Assembly: GCA_004551865.1 (NCBI GenBank) | Contig: SFPR01000037.1 | Span: forward strand, 1 to 17,048 | Origin: Bacteroidales bacterium | Lineage (GTDB): Bacteria; Bacteroidota; Bacteroidia; Bacteroidales; P3 | DNA: 17,048 nucleotides | Reading direction: 5' to 3' | Shown: piece after piece, positions 1 to 8,228 of the stretch | How the letters are laid out: every line of letters begins with the position of its first letter | Numbering within the stretch: the first letter of the stretch is position 1 | Position numbers and translations under genes: made by a program | The notes under the pieces: model-generated | What the model was told of the DNA's origin: nothing | Database searches by the model: none | Seen by the model: the letters and a program-made list of their open reading frames with translations, nothing else

Positions 1-240
1 AATGCCGACAGTCAATTCTCAGCCTTTGACATTCCTTCGAGCGAAACAATGGGCTTTATGCCATACATTGCATATATCTCTGTATTGACCTTTGTCCACA
101 TTTTTACCATAGTAATGATAGAAACCTTCCGTTGGTCGGAGATATTGCAAATCCTTTTGAGAGCAGGATTGAGTTCGGTGGTAACCATATTGTTGATAAT
201 CTTATGCGATACCATGTTCTTCCGAAACTCCAAAGACTGA
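1..240 (+). CDS. mreD: Probable MreD, C-terminal fragment (cut by window edge)
   Basis: The frame is open from base 1 to a TGA at 238-240, giving the last 79 residues of a membrane protein. Two hydrophobic stretches are visible: one starting at the first internal Met (base 49), and one near the end. Between them lies an E-T-F-x-W segment and an L-L-R-x-x-L-S-S stretch, and the protein ends in a short basic tail. This arrangement matches my recollection of the C-terminus of Bacteroidota MreD, the integral membrane partner of MreB and MreC in the cell-elongation complex. Most of the protein lies outside the window, so the assignment rests on a short hydrophobic piece and is moderate. The internal ATG at 49 is unlikely to be the real start because the reading frame continues upstream. 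The gene ends 83 bp from the convergent HNH gene. Confidence 0.5.
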   Translation, partial: NADSQFSAFDIPSSETMGFMPYIAYISVLTFVHIFTIVMIETFRWSEILQILLRAGLSSVVTILLIILCDTMFFRNSKD

Positions 241-323
241 TTTGACACAAAGAGTCGATAGAGTGGGGTGGAACTTGCATTTCGTCCTGCTTGTACAAAG
301 AAAACAACGAATTAAACAAAGGA

Positions 324-1094
324 TTATTCGTCGTATTGGTGTTTTGTGAAGTTGTCGTATCGAAATGCCAACAATTCTCTTTGAGGCAGAAACTTGTCAG
401 GAAGCAATATCTTCTTTCCGTTTAGGTTGCTAATGTAGCTTGCAAAAGATTGTTCACAAGAAGCAGCTTGCAACTTTTCAGATATGACGATTTTCATATC
501 TGGACTTATTCCCAATAGATGTTTGTCGTACGCCTTGTGAAAGAAAGAATTCATACACAGACCATTCTTTGGGTTGGTTCTATTGAGTTTATCGTCAGAC
601 CAAGCGACAATATGGCACGCCTCCAACAAAGAAGGAAGTGTAATTCCCGAGATGCAGCAACGATGATTGTAGGAACTCATTACAGCAGAACGAAAAAACG
701 ACTGACTAACTCTTTGTTTCACAACAGCCTCTCGTTCCAAACCTTGTGGTAAGTTATCAATTCCTATGTTTAAGCTCTCTTCTATGCTTTTTTGAGAGAG
801 CTGTGCGATTAGCCTTTCGCTTTCAAAAGCAAGCCGATCGGGATTATCACAAAACTCTTGCCAAATTTCCTCCTCCAATTTGGCACCATGAACCAATCCT
901 TTTATGCCCTGAGATTTCAAATCGGGATCTAAGCGTCCGATGTTGCCAATTTTCATATTCAAGGCACTTGGAGACCGTCCAAGAAGCTCTGCATATTTGA
1001 CTACCAAAGGGTGTGTCTTGCTGCTATCTTTGAAAGCGATCTTGCAATAGAGATTAAATGCAATTATTGTTTCTTCTCGACTCCAATTCTTCAC
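324..1094 (-). CDS. HNH endonuclease, predicted restriction-type (HNH_2-like)
   Basis: This 256-residue protein has two parts. The N-terminal ~95 residues carry W4-S-R-E-E, G39-R-S-P-S-A and an L-D-P motif near 55, a helical, probably DNA-binding module that I recall in front of HNH domains of predicted restriction endonucleases (COG3440 type). The C-terminal part holds the nuclease: C147 followed by I-S-G, then the A-C-H161-I-V-A-W segment, N177-G-L, and H186 in F-F-H-K-A-Y-D. That is the order expected for an HNH_2-type beta-beta-alpha-metal site. The start is a GTG at 1092-1094; an in-frame TAA lies shortly upstream and the next Met is residue 47, inside the conserved module, so GTG is the best start. 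No methyltransferase or specificity gene is visible nearby, so it is a solitary nuclease. A role in defence against foreign DNA is inferred from family only. Confidence 0.8.
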   Translation of the reverse strand: MKNWSREETIIAFNLYCKIAFKDSSKTHPLVVKYAELLGRSPSALNMKIGNIGRLDPDLKSQGIKGLVHGAKLEEEIWQEFCDNPDRLAFESERLIAQLSQKSIEESLNIGIDNLPQGLEREAVVKQRVSQSFFRSAVMSSYNHRCCISGITLPSLLEACHIVAWSDDKLNRTNPKNGLCMNSFFHKAYDKHLLGISPDMKIVISEKLQAASCEQSFASYISNLNGKKILLPDKFLPQRELLAFRYDNFTKHQYDE

Positions 1095-1205
1095 GATAAG
1101 GGCTTTGTTAAATTAGTCGAACGCAAGCTCTATATGCAGTTATGATGTTTCACACTTGCTGCTTTGATTTTGGATTTGCTGTACCAACTATTATTGCAAC
1201 GGCTT

Positions 1206-2300
1206 TCAGTCTTGGTCGTCTTTGTACTTGGAAACGTCATATTTCTTTACGCCCCATTGTTCGTCGGGAATGATGTGTTTGAGCGGTTCAAACTCTTCAA
1301 CCATTTTTTCTATTTGTTTTGCCTCCTGCTGTTTGCGTCTTTTCCAATAGAATACCAAGTAGGCGGCAAAGACAACAAGAATGCTGATACCGACAACCAT
1401 TAGCATATTTTCAAGGAAGTAGTTCCTATATGGGGAAGTTTGTAACAGAAGACCATTATCCAAAACAATCTTGATAACGACGAGCATTGTAAGCACAACA
1501 GTCAAGATTACAGGATTTACTCTCGGGTCGTCATTCATGGGCTTGTCGCTCTTTTCTACAAAGCTATAACGCTTCGGAACAATGACCGATATTGACACAA
1601 TGCCTACCAGGAGTATGCCGGTGCAGAAAACTTCGGTGTATGAGAAGACCGGTTTGTAGGGTATGAAGAAGAGGTTGAGTACAATGCAACCGAGAATGCC
1701 CGGAATGAGCAGGTTAGATGTTATTTCGTCCGAAATCCTCCCTCCAAACGGATTGGTAATGTGCTTTGTCAGCGATGCAGAACAATAAAATCCCACAATA
1801 ATCAAGATTACAATAAATGCCAAGAATAAATATTTGCCGGCTTGAGACGGAAAGGTGATGCCCAAAAAGTCTGTAACCAAGTTGATGTTCCACAAATGGA
1901 ACAGATGACCGCTGATAAAGTTACTTCCAATTCTCACAAAAGAGCAGATGACAATCCACCATAGGAAACGGTTGATTTGTATATGTCGGCTTTTCCATTT
2001 GGAAAGCAACAAGGTTGCAATGGTTGCAAGCAAAACGATTGCCATTATCGGCATTCCGAAAACAGAAATAACATTGTCGGGCGATGCCCATACGTCTTGT
2101 GATGCCGCCGTGTTGAGCGAATCGAAGTCTATGCAGGAAGTGTAAATCTTTACCGACACTCCGTGAGTGAAAGCACCGAACACGGTAACTGCCTGCACTG
2201 CATAGAACACCAACAAGTATGCAAGAACGAACAAAAGTGTGTTGTTGGCAATGCGTTTGCCATATTGCTTAAAATAAGATTTGAAACTCAGCCTTTCCAT
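1206..2300 (-). CDS. Uncharacterised polytopic membrane protein, 364 aa
   Basis: I do not recognise this family. About eight hydrophobic segments can be seen, at roughly residues 19-42, 77-100, 109-132, 157-174, 195-215, 225-246, 262-284 and 296-316. A charged, K/E-rich cytoplasmic-looking tail of about 45 residues follows and ends in a D-rich stretch. No HExxH, Walker or other obvious catalytic motif was found. I chose the ATG at 2298-2300 (M-E-R-L-S-F-K) rather than the longer open frame reaching 2426. The extra 42 residues are highly charged, lie in another frame across the upstream gene, and would create a 139-nt overlap. With this start the gene overlaps the end of the preceding 138-residue gene by 13 nt, suggesting translational coupling. 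It is the fourth gene of the likely peptidase-pheT operon. Confidence 0.75.
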   Translation of the reverse strand: MERLSFKSYFKQYGKRIANNTLLFVLAYLLVFYAVQAVTVFGAFTHGVSVKIYTSCIDFDSLNTAASQDVWASPDNVISVFGMPIMAIVLLATIATLLLSKWKSRHIQINRFLWWIVICSFVRIGSNFISGHLFHLWNINLVTDFLGITFPSQAGKYLFLAFIVILIIVGFYCSASLTKHITNPFGGRISDEITSNLLIPGILGCIVLNLFFIPYKPVFSYTEVFCTGILLVGIVSISVIVPKRYSFVEKSDKPMNDDPRVNPVILTVVLTMLVVIKIVLDNGLLLQTSPYRNYFLENMLMVVGISILVVFAAYLVFYWKRRKQQEAKQIEKMVEEFEPLKHIIPDEQWGVKKYDVSKYKDDQD

Positions 2301-2704
2301 CTGTACCAGAATAATTGATCTTTGATTTGTAATTCCAATATCACCCGTATGCGATAGACCATCTGAATGAAGATTTCGAGTTCTTTTTCTTCCAACCACT
2401 TCATTCCGTCGGGTTCCTTTCTGCATGCGGCCGAAAAGTTTATCATAAACTCATCTTGGCTGAGCATGACCCACTGCACGGCTTTTTTTTCGCCGTCAAT
2501 GGCGTTGCTCAGCACTCCGAGTTCTCCGTATCCGTTGTCAAAGAGCCAATGAAGTGCAGCCTCATCTCCCAAAACCGCATTGCTCCATGCTGCAAGTTCG
2601 GGGTAGCCGTTTTCCAAAAGGAACTTGAAAAACTTTTTGTTGCACTTCAATGACTCCAAAAGTGCTATTAAAATCTTGATGTCGTAGTTTACCAACGATT
2701 TCAT
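2288..2704 (-). CDS. Small protein with two tandem helical repeats, function unknown
   Basis: This 138-residue soluble protein contains two adjacent copies of a unit of about 26 residues, around residues 30-55 and 56-81. Both copies have the pattern N-G-Y-x-E-L, then S-N-A, then a G/D-E-x-A/K-A-x-x-W-L/V segment. This looks like a short alpha-helical solenoid, reminiscent of ankyrin-like or Sel1-like repeats, but I cannot assign it to either. A weaker, degenerate copy may follow (around M-K-W-L). Its ATG lies only 3 nt after the pheT stop, and its stop overlaps the start of the membrane protein gene by 13 nt, so it is almost certainly translated as part of the operon. The coupling to the membrane protein hints that the two work together, which is inference. 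There is no signal peptide. Confidence 0.75.
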   Translation of the reverse strand: MKSLVNYDIKILIALLESLKCNKKFFKFLLENGYPELAAWSNAVLGDEAALHWLFDNGYGELGVLSNAIDGEKKAVQWVMLSQDEFMINFSAACRKEPDGMKWLEEKELEIFIQMVYRIRVILELQIKDQLFWYRWKG

Positions 2705-2707
2705 GAC

Positions 2708-5173
2708 CTACCGCAATGTTGCTCCGACTTTTTGTTCAAAGGCTTTGAGGAGTTTTTGAACTATGGCATCAATTTGTTTGTCGGTAAGGGTTTTCTCTTT
2801 GTCCTGCAAGATAAGAGCAATGGCATACTGCTTCTTGCCTTCGGGCAGTTTGTCGCTTTGATATACATCGAACAAAGATACCGATTTGAGCAGTTTCTTC
2901 TCGGTTTGCATTGCAATCTGTTCGATTTGAGCAAAGCTGACGTCCTTGTCCAAAATCAACGCCAAGTCCCTTCTCACTTCGGGATACTTTGAAATCTCTT
3001 CGTATCTTACGCTCTTTGTAGGGAGCATTCGCATGATTAAATCCCAATCAACATCGGCTAAAAACACCTCTTGTTTGATACCGAACTTCTTACATACCGC
3101 AGGTTTGAGCATTCCTATGGTTGCAACAGTTTTTTTGTTCTCTTTGTTCTTGAATGACAAGGCATATTGATAAAATCCGTTGCTTGTCTGCTCGCTCACA
3201 AGTCTCGAAGTGTCTATACGCAAAAGTGAAAGAATGTTGGTGAAGATGTTTTTCAGATAGAAGAAGTCTGTCGCCACTCTTTGTGCCTGCCATGTTTCGA
3301 TGCTTTTGCCTGTTGTAACCATCGACAGACGTTTGTTTTGCTTGTAGCGTTTTGTTATGTTGTCGCTCTCGAAGTTTTCGATGTTTTTCTTGTAGCAGTT
3401 GCCAAATTCAAACAAGCGGAGGTCTGAGGTCTGACGATTGATGTTGTATCCGATTGTTTCCAACAATCCGTAGAGCAATGTTTGTCTCATTTGCCCCAAA
3501 TCTTTACTCAAAGCGTTCAAAACCATGACCGATTCTTCTTGCGGAAAGTCGCTGTTGTTCTCATAGTATGCCACCTTGGTGAGAGAGTTGTTCATTGCCT
3601 CGTTAAAACCATTTGATGCCAAATAGTCGGAAACCAAGTTCTGCACCTGTTCGGGGTCGGGCTTAGGATTTTGTGTGATACAGCTTTTGACAGTGTCCGA
3701 AATCTCCACATTGTTGTAGCCGTAGATGCGGAGGATTTCCTCAATCAAATCGCAAGGACGGGTAACATCGACTTTGTTTGTCGGCACAATGGCAACCAAT
3801 CCCTCTTCGGTGCAGTCTGTTGTCTCAATGCCAATGTAGTTCAAGATATTTTGAGCCAACACTCTGTCAATTTGTTTTCCCACAAGGCGGTCCATTGCCG
3901 CATAATCGAGATATATTCTTACCGGAGCGATTTCTTGTGGATATACGTCCTTGATTTGAGACGATATTGTACCTCCGGCAAGCTCCTTAATCAACAAAGC
4001 TGCTCTTTTGAGTGCATAGACGGTGATGTTGGGATCGGCTCCACGCTCATATCTGAACGAAGCATCTGTTTTTAGAGTGTGATATTTTGCAGCTTTTCTT
4101 ATCACCACAGGGTCAAAGTAGGCACTCTCGATAAGAATGTCGGTTGTTGTGTTGCTCACTCCCGATTCTGCTCCTCCGTAAATGCCTCCCATGCACATAG
4201 GTCTGTTTGCGTTGCATACCATAGCCTCTTTGCCGTTAAGCTCTCGTTCAACTCCGTCCAAGGTTGTGAACTTTGTTCCCTCGGCAACGGTCTTCACCTC
4301 TATGCGTCTGCCCTCTATGTGGTTCAAATCAAATGCGTGCAAGGGCTGTCCGCATTCCATCAGAACGTAATTTGTTACATCGACAATGTTGTTGATAGGA
4401 CGTATGCCCACAACTCTTAGCCTGTCTGCCAACCACTGAGGAGACTCGGCAACCTTAACTCCGCTTATCGTAACTGCCGAATAGCGTTTGCACAAGGCAG
4501 TATCTATTTTGATCTCTATGTCGTCATTTGTGTTGCTTTCGGTTGCAAAGCTATCTACCTGAGGGACTTTGAGATTTTTGTTCTCGTTCAACTGTGCTTT
4601 CAACAAGGCAACCAAGTCTCTTGCCACGCCTATGTGAGATGTGGCATCGGAACGGTTTGCCGTCAGCCCTATTTCAAATATGTAGTCTTCCTTTATATCG
4701 AAAAACTCTTTGGCAGGAGTGCCTGCAACAGCACTTTCGTCCAACACCATTATACCGTCATTGTTCTCGCTCAGACAAAGCTCTTTTTCGGAGCAAATCA
4801 TACCTTCGCTCAATTCGCCTCTGAGTTTGGAACGTTTTATCTCGAAACACTCCTCGTCCGAAGTATAGACCTTTGCTCCGATTTTTGCAACCACAACCTT
4901 TTGACCTGCCGCAACGTTGGGAGCTCCGCACACAATGTGCAAAGGTTCTGCTGTTCCCACATCGACGGTTGTTATGTGAAGGTGGTCGGAATTTGGGTGC
5001 ATTTCGCAAGTCAGTACCTTGCCTACAACGTAGTTTTTCAATCCACCCTTGATTGTCTCCACCGTTTCCACATCTTCGACTTCCAAACCGCCGAAGGTCA
5101 ATAACTCTGCTGCTTTTTCGGCTGATATTTCTATGTCCAAATAATCTTTCAGCCAATTATATGATATTTTCAT
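2708..5173 (-). CDS. pheT: Phenylalanyl-tRNA synthetase beta subunit
   Basis: PheT pairs with PheS as an (alpha-beta)2 enzyme that charges tRNA-Phe in the cytoplasm. At 821 residues it has the normal bacterial length and domain order. The N-terminus reads M-K-I-S-Y-N-W-L-K-D-Y-L, the classic PheT start. An EMAP/OB-type tRNA-binding domain follows (about 40-155, with H-P-N-S-D-H-L). A B3/B4 editing domain comes next, containing N-I-V-D-V-T-N-Y and G-Q-P-L-H-A-F-D. The R-Y-E-R-G-A-D-P segment, a B5 domain around 410-485 and the catalytic-like core come after that. The protein ends with a ferredoxin-fold anticodon-binding domain at about 727-820, starting near Y-P-E-V-R-R-D-L-A. The ATG at 5171-5173 sits 16 nt after the stop of the S46 peptidase gene, and the TAG at 2708 is 3 nt before the next gene. 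pheS is not in the window. Confidence 0.97.
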   Translation of the reverse strand: MKISYNWLKDYLDIEISAEKAAELLTFGGLEVEDVETVETIKGGLKNYVVGKVLTCEMHPNSDHLHITTVDVGTAEPLHIVCGAPNVAAGQKVVVAKIGAKVYTSDEECFEIKRSKLRGELSEGMICSEKELCLSENNDGIMVLDESAVAGTPAKEFFDIKEDYIFEIGLTANRSDATSHIGVARDLVALLKAQLNENKNLKVPQVDSFATESNTNDDIEIKIDTALCKRYSAVTISGVKVAESPQWLADRLRVVGIRPINNIVDVTNYVLMECGQPLHAFDLNHIEGRRIEVKTVAEGTKFTTLDGVERELNGKEAMVCNANRPMCMGGIYGGAESGVSNTTTDILIESAYFDPVVIRKAAKYHTLKTDASFRYERGADPNITVYALKRAALLIKELAGGTISSQIKDVYPQEIAPVRIYLDYAAMDRLVGKQIDRVLAQNILNYIGIETTDCTEEGLVAIVPTNKVDVTRPCDLIEEILRIYGYNNVEISDTVKSCITQNPKPDPEQVQNLVSDYLASNGFNEAMNNSLTKVAYYENNSDFPQEESVMVLNALSKDLGQMRQTLLYGLLETIGYNINRQTSDLRLFEFGNCYKKNIENFESDNITKRYKQNKRLSMVTTGKSIETWQAQRVATDFFYLKNIFTNILSLLRIDTSRLVSEQTSNGFYQYALSFKNKENKKTVATIGMLKPAVCKKFGIKQEVFLADVDWDLIMRMLPTKSVRYEEISKYPEVRRDLALILDKDVSFAQIEQIAMQTEKKLLKSVSLFDVYQSDKLPEGKKQYAIALILQDKEKTLTDKQIDAIVQKLLKAFEQKVGATLR

Positions 5174-5189
5174 TTGCTTGTTGTTATGT

Positions 5190-7361
5190 TTATTTCAAGA
5201 TTGTCATTTCTTCCACTAAGTGTTTTGCTCCCGCAAACTTGTCGATGATGAACAGACAGTAACGAATGTCCAACGAAATGTTCCTGCAACGAGAAGGGTC
5301 GTACATTATGTCGCTCATTGTTCCCTCCCAATTGCGGTCGAAGTTAATTCCCACAAGATTGCCGTCGGCATCAAGCACAGGGCTGCCGGAGTTTCCTCCC
5401 GTGGTATGGTTGCTCGCAATGAAAGCAACGGGCAACTCTCCGTCTTTGTTCGCATATATGCCGTAATCTTTTTCGTTGTAGAGTTGTTTCAGTTTCTTTT
5501 CCACCACATAGTCATAGATTTGCGGATTTTCTTTCTCCATTATGCCTTCTATTGTGGTGTATGGCTTATAGACAACTCCGTCCATTGGTTCAAAAGACTT
5601 AACTTTGCCGTAGGTAACTCTCAATGTGAGGTTTGCGTCGGGGAAGAAGTCTCTTTGGGGGTTCATTTCCATGATGCCGGCAACGTAAAGACGGTAGAGA
5701 CTATCGGTTTTGGCAGCAGCCTCATCTACAAGTGTTGCATAGTTTTCGGAATAGTCGTTCATTATGCCGTCGATAATTGCCACCACAGGGTCTGCCATTA
5801 TCTTCTTTGCATTCTTGCGGTTATATTTCTCGAAAATCTTTTTGATTTGCTTGCTGTTTGAGAATATTGACTTTTCGTATATGTCTGCAAAGAAAGCCTC
5901 CGTGTTGTCTTTGAACTTTGATTTGGCAATCATGTCCGCAATCTGAGGATAGTGCTGTTTGCCAAAGTCTTCGTAAAACACCGACATGGTTTTTGCGAAA
6001 ATCTCTTTGTCCACCTGTTTGTGGCTCTCGTAGTCGTTGGCAAATAGTTTGCAAAGAGAGTTGTACAACTTTTCTGCCGACTTTGAAAGTTCCTCGTCGC
6101 TTTTCGAGTTGTCTTTTGTCAGACGTGCAATTTCAAGTCCTGTGAAAGCATATTGCGAAAGGTCGGAGGCAAACAATCCTTCGTTGATGTATATGAGGGC
6201 AAGGCGTGCATCGTTTGTTTGAGAATAAACCCTTTGGAACTCGGGCAGCAATCCGCCGTATTGTTTTTGTCTTTCGGGCGTTTGAGCTGCCCAAGTGGCG
6301 AATTGGTTTTCTCTTTCTTGCTTTTGTTCTATTGCTCCAAGTCGTTGCAAACCTTTCACTTCTCCCTGCCACTTCTTCCAGCCGTTGGCAATCGAGGCAA
6401 CCCTTGAAGCATATCTCAATCGTTGTGCGGCAGAGTTGTTCATCGCTCTGTTATAGACGTTCAAGCGGATTGTCCTCATCTTAATTCTGAGAGGGTCTTC
6501 CATATTTTGGACAAAATTTACCGCATCGCTCGTAAGGAATTGCTTGGTCGTTCCCGGGTATCCGAAAACAAAGGTAAAGTCTCCTTCATTTACACCTTTG
6601 AGGTTGATTGTCAAGTGTTTCTTAGGAGTATATGGCACATTGTCAGGACTGTAATCGGCAGGTTTGTTGTCCTTGCCTGCATACACTCTGAACATTGAGA
6701 AATCTCCCGTATGGCGTGGCCACATCCAATTGTCGGTGTCGCCGCCAAACTTGCCTATGTTGCTCGGAGGCGCTCCCACAAGGCGGACATCTCTAAATAC
6801 TTCATTCACATACATAAAGTATTGATTGCCATAGTAAAACGGCTTTATCACCGCAGTGTAATGAGTGTTCTTTACAGCCTCTTTTTTTACCTGCTCGATG
6901 TTGCGTTCAATCACCTGCTCACGTTCTTGTTCGCTCATTGTGTTTTCAACTCCTTTCAATACCTCGGCGGTTACGTCTTTCATATAGACCAACAGCGTAA
7001 CTGTCAAGCCCTTGCAAGGAAGCTCCGACTGCTTGTCCGAAGCCCAAAAGCCGTTTGTCAGATAGTCTGCCTCGACCGTGCTATGCGAAACAATGTAGCT
7101 GTATCCGCAGTGATGATTGGTCAAAAGCAAACCTTCGGAAGACACAAACTCTCCCGTGCAACCGCTTCCGAACAAAACAACCGCATCTTTGAGCGACGCA
7201 TGATTGACGCTGTAAATGTCGTCGGCACTAATTCTCATGCCGTTTTGCTGCATATCTGCCTGCCTTTGTCCGATTAGCAAAGGCAACCACATACCTTCGT
7301 CGGCAAAAACGTTGCACACCAAAAACATTGTTGCAACGATAGTAGTAAAAATCCTTTTCAT
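5190..7361 (-). CDS. dpp11: S46 family dipeptidyl-peptidase, DPP11 type (Asp/Glu-specific)
   Basis: S46 peptidases are periplasmic serine exopeptidases that release N-terminal dipeptides, supplying amino acids to peptide-fermenting Bacteroidota. The 723-residue length is typical. Residues 1-20 form a signal peptide (M-K-R-I-F, hydrophobic core, cleavage after V-F-A), and the mature N-terminus begins D-E-G-M-W, as is usual in the family. The catalytic triad can be read as the T-N-H-H-C-G motif (H83/H84), D220 in R-H-T-G-D-F (probable), and S658 in G-N-S-G-S-P. Eighteen residues after the serine lies R676 in N-F-D-R-N-W-E-G. In Porphyromonas DPP11 this S1 position is Arg (acidic P1), whereas DPP7 has Gly. 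The start ATG is supported by the signal peptide. A -7-like element lies about 29 bp upstream. The gene heads the probable operon with pheT. Confidence 0.93.
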   Translation of the reverse strand: MKRIFTTIVATMFLVCNVFADEGMWLPLLIGQRQADMQQNGMRISADDIYSVNHASLKDAVVLFGSGCTGEFVSSEGLLLTNHHCGYSYIVSHSTVEADYLTNGFWASDKQSELPCKGLTVTLLVYMKDVTAEVLKGVENTMSEQEREQVIERNIEQVKKEAVKNTHYTAVIKPFYYGNQYFMYVNEVFRDVRLVGAPPSNIGKFGGDTDNWMWPRHTGDFSMFRVYAGKDNKPADYSPDNVPYTPKKHLTINLKGVNEGDFTFVFGYPGTTKQFLTSDAVNFVQNMEDPLRIKMRTIRLNVYNRAMNNSAAQRLRYASRVASIANGWKKWQGEVKGLQRLGAIEQKQERENQFATWAAQTPERQKQYGGLLPEFQRVYSQTNDARLALIYINEGLFASDLSQYAFTGLEIARLTKDNSKSDEELSKSAEKLYNSLCKLFANDYESHKQVDKEIFAKTMSVFYEDFGKQHYPQIADMIAKSKFKDNTEAFFADIYEKSIFSNSKQIKKIFEKYNRKNAKKIMADPVVAIIDGIMNDYSENYATLVDEAAAKTDSLYRLYVAGIMEMNPQRDFFPDANLTLRVTYGKVKSFEPMDGVVYKPYTTIEGIMEKENPQIYDYVVEKKLKQLYNEKDYGIYANKDGELPVAFIASNHTTGGNSGSPVLDADGNLVGINFDRNWEGTMSDIMYDPSRCRNISLDIRYCLFIIDKFAGAKHLVEEMTILK

Positions 7362-7389
7362 TTCGATGATTAGTTTTTTGAATTGCCTG

Positions 7390-7397
7390 CAAATTTA
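7390..7397 (-). promoter_or_regulatory. Candidate Bacteroidota -7 element for the dpp11-pheT operon
   Basis: On the minus strand these bases read TAAATTTG, a full match to the Bacteroidota -7 consensus TAnnTTTG, about 29 bp upstream of the dpp11 ATG. I see no TTTG-like -33 box at the usual 19-21 bp spacing, so the call is tentative. Confidence 0.3.
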
Positions 7398-7630
7398 GCA
7401 AATAATGAGCATTAAATTCCTTTTTTGCGAAAGTTTTTTGTTGCTTTGTCCGTTTTTGTGTGAGTTTTGCTCTTTGCCCTATATGCCAAAAATAAATTTT
7501 TTAGTATTCTTTTATCTTGTGTATCAAATGTTTAACTTGTAAATCTTGAACTATCTTCGACCTTATGGACCGCTTTGGTATGTTTTTTGAGATATAGAGG
7601 GTGTGGGGACGATTGCACAAGTCTATTGAT

Positions 7631-7661
7631 TTTGCAAACAGCTTGTATGACATTCAATTTG
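7631..7661 (+). promoter_or_regulatory. Candidate promoter for the ECF sigma factor gene
   Basis: TTTG at 7631-7634 is followed after exactly 19 bp by TCAATTTG at 7654-7661. This is one mismatch from the Bacteroidota TTTG-N19-TAnnTTTG consensus. It would place the transcript start around 7667-7669, about 35 nt before the ATG. Confidence 0.4.
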
Positions 7662-7702
7662 TGATTTGTGCATCTGACCTTTGATTAAAAAACTTAGAAC
7701 GT

Positions 7703-8209
7703 ATGGAAAATTGGGATTTTGAACAAAGTTTGGTAGAAGAGCAAAAAGGTTTGGATTATTTTGCTCTTTCGCTCACCAACAACAAAGAAGAAGCACACGA
7801 CTTGGTGCAGGAAACGTTTTTGAAGGCACTCCTTCACAAACAATCGTTTAACCAAAACACCAACATCAAAGCATGGTTGTTTACGATAATGAAAAACACA
7901 TTTATCAACAACTACCGCCGTGGCAAGAGAGAACGCAGTCTGATAGAGAGCGAAAATCTGATTTCGGTTTTCAATTCCGAAAGCGGAGTGTGTCCGATTG
8001 GTGCAGATCATGATTTGCATTATCAAAATATTAAAGCTGCAATATCTACTCTTCCCGACGAACAACGCATTCCTTTCGAGATGATAAACCAAGGATATAA
8101 GTATCAGGAAATTGCAGACAAATTCATGATTTCCATCGGTACGGTGAAGAGTCGTATTTTTCTTGCAAGACGAAAATTGATGAGTAGCCTCGGTGGCAGC
8201 GAACGTTAG
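7703..8209 (+). CDS. ECF-type RNA polymerase sigma factor
   Basis: This 168-residue protein has the two-domain structure of extracytoplasmic-function sigma factors. Region 2 lies at about residues 14-78: the 2.2 core-binding segment is around E-E-A-H-D-L-V-Q-E-T-F-L-K-A, and the DNA-melting/-10 reading part is K-A-W-L-F-T-I-M-K-N-T-F-I-N-N-Y-R-R. An acidic linker follows. Region 4 lies at about 115-162, with L-P-D-E-Q-R and a helix-turn-helix around Y-Q-E-I-A-D-K-F near 132-140, then I-G-T-V-K-S-R-I-F-L-A-R. No FecR- or RseA-like anti-sigma gene follows, so its control is not visible here. In Porphyromonas the ECF factor SigP acts with PorX on T9SS genes. The T9SS cargo gene immediately downstream makes a similar role conceivable, but the sequence does not prove it. 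Confidence 0.92.
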   Translation: MENWDFEQSLVEEQKGLDYFALSLTNNKEEAHDLVQETFLKALLHKQSFNQNTNIKAWLFTIMKNTFINNYRRGKRERSLIESENLISVFNSESGVCPIGADHDLHYQNIKAAISTLPDEQRIPFEMINQGYKYQEIADKFMISIGTVKSRIFLARRKLMSSLGGSER

Positions 8210-8228
8210 GGCAAAAAAGCAGGTGAAA

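Larger units (their letters stand above)
7362..7702. other. Divergent intergenic region between dpp11 and the sigma factor gene
   Basis: This is an AT-rich spacer of 341 bp with no convincing open frame and no RNA gene I can recognise. It must hold the start signals of two divergent units. I see a -7-like hexamer facing left near 7390-7397 and a -33/-7 pair facing right at 7631-7661, listed separately. I see no clear inverted repeat or operator in the remainder. Confidence 0.6.

Noticed and set aside
1095..1205. Possible promoter or terminator between the membrane protein and HNH genes
   Set aside because: No hairpin with a T-run and no convincing -33/-7 pair could be found on the minus strand.
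2301..2426. N-terminal extension of the membrane protein to residue 1 of a 406-aa frame
   Set aside because: The extra 42 residues are charged and non-membrane-like and overlap the preceding gene by 139 nt. The ATG at 2300 gives the usual short coupled overlap.
5220..5861. 213-aa open frame on the plus strand
   Set aside because: It is antisense to the S46 peptidase catalytic region, and its sequence mirrors that gene.
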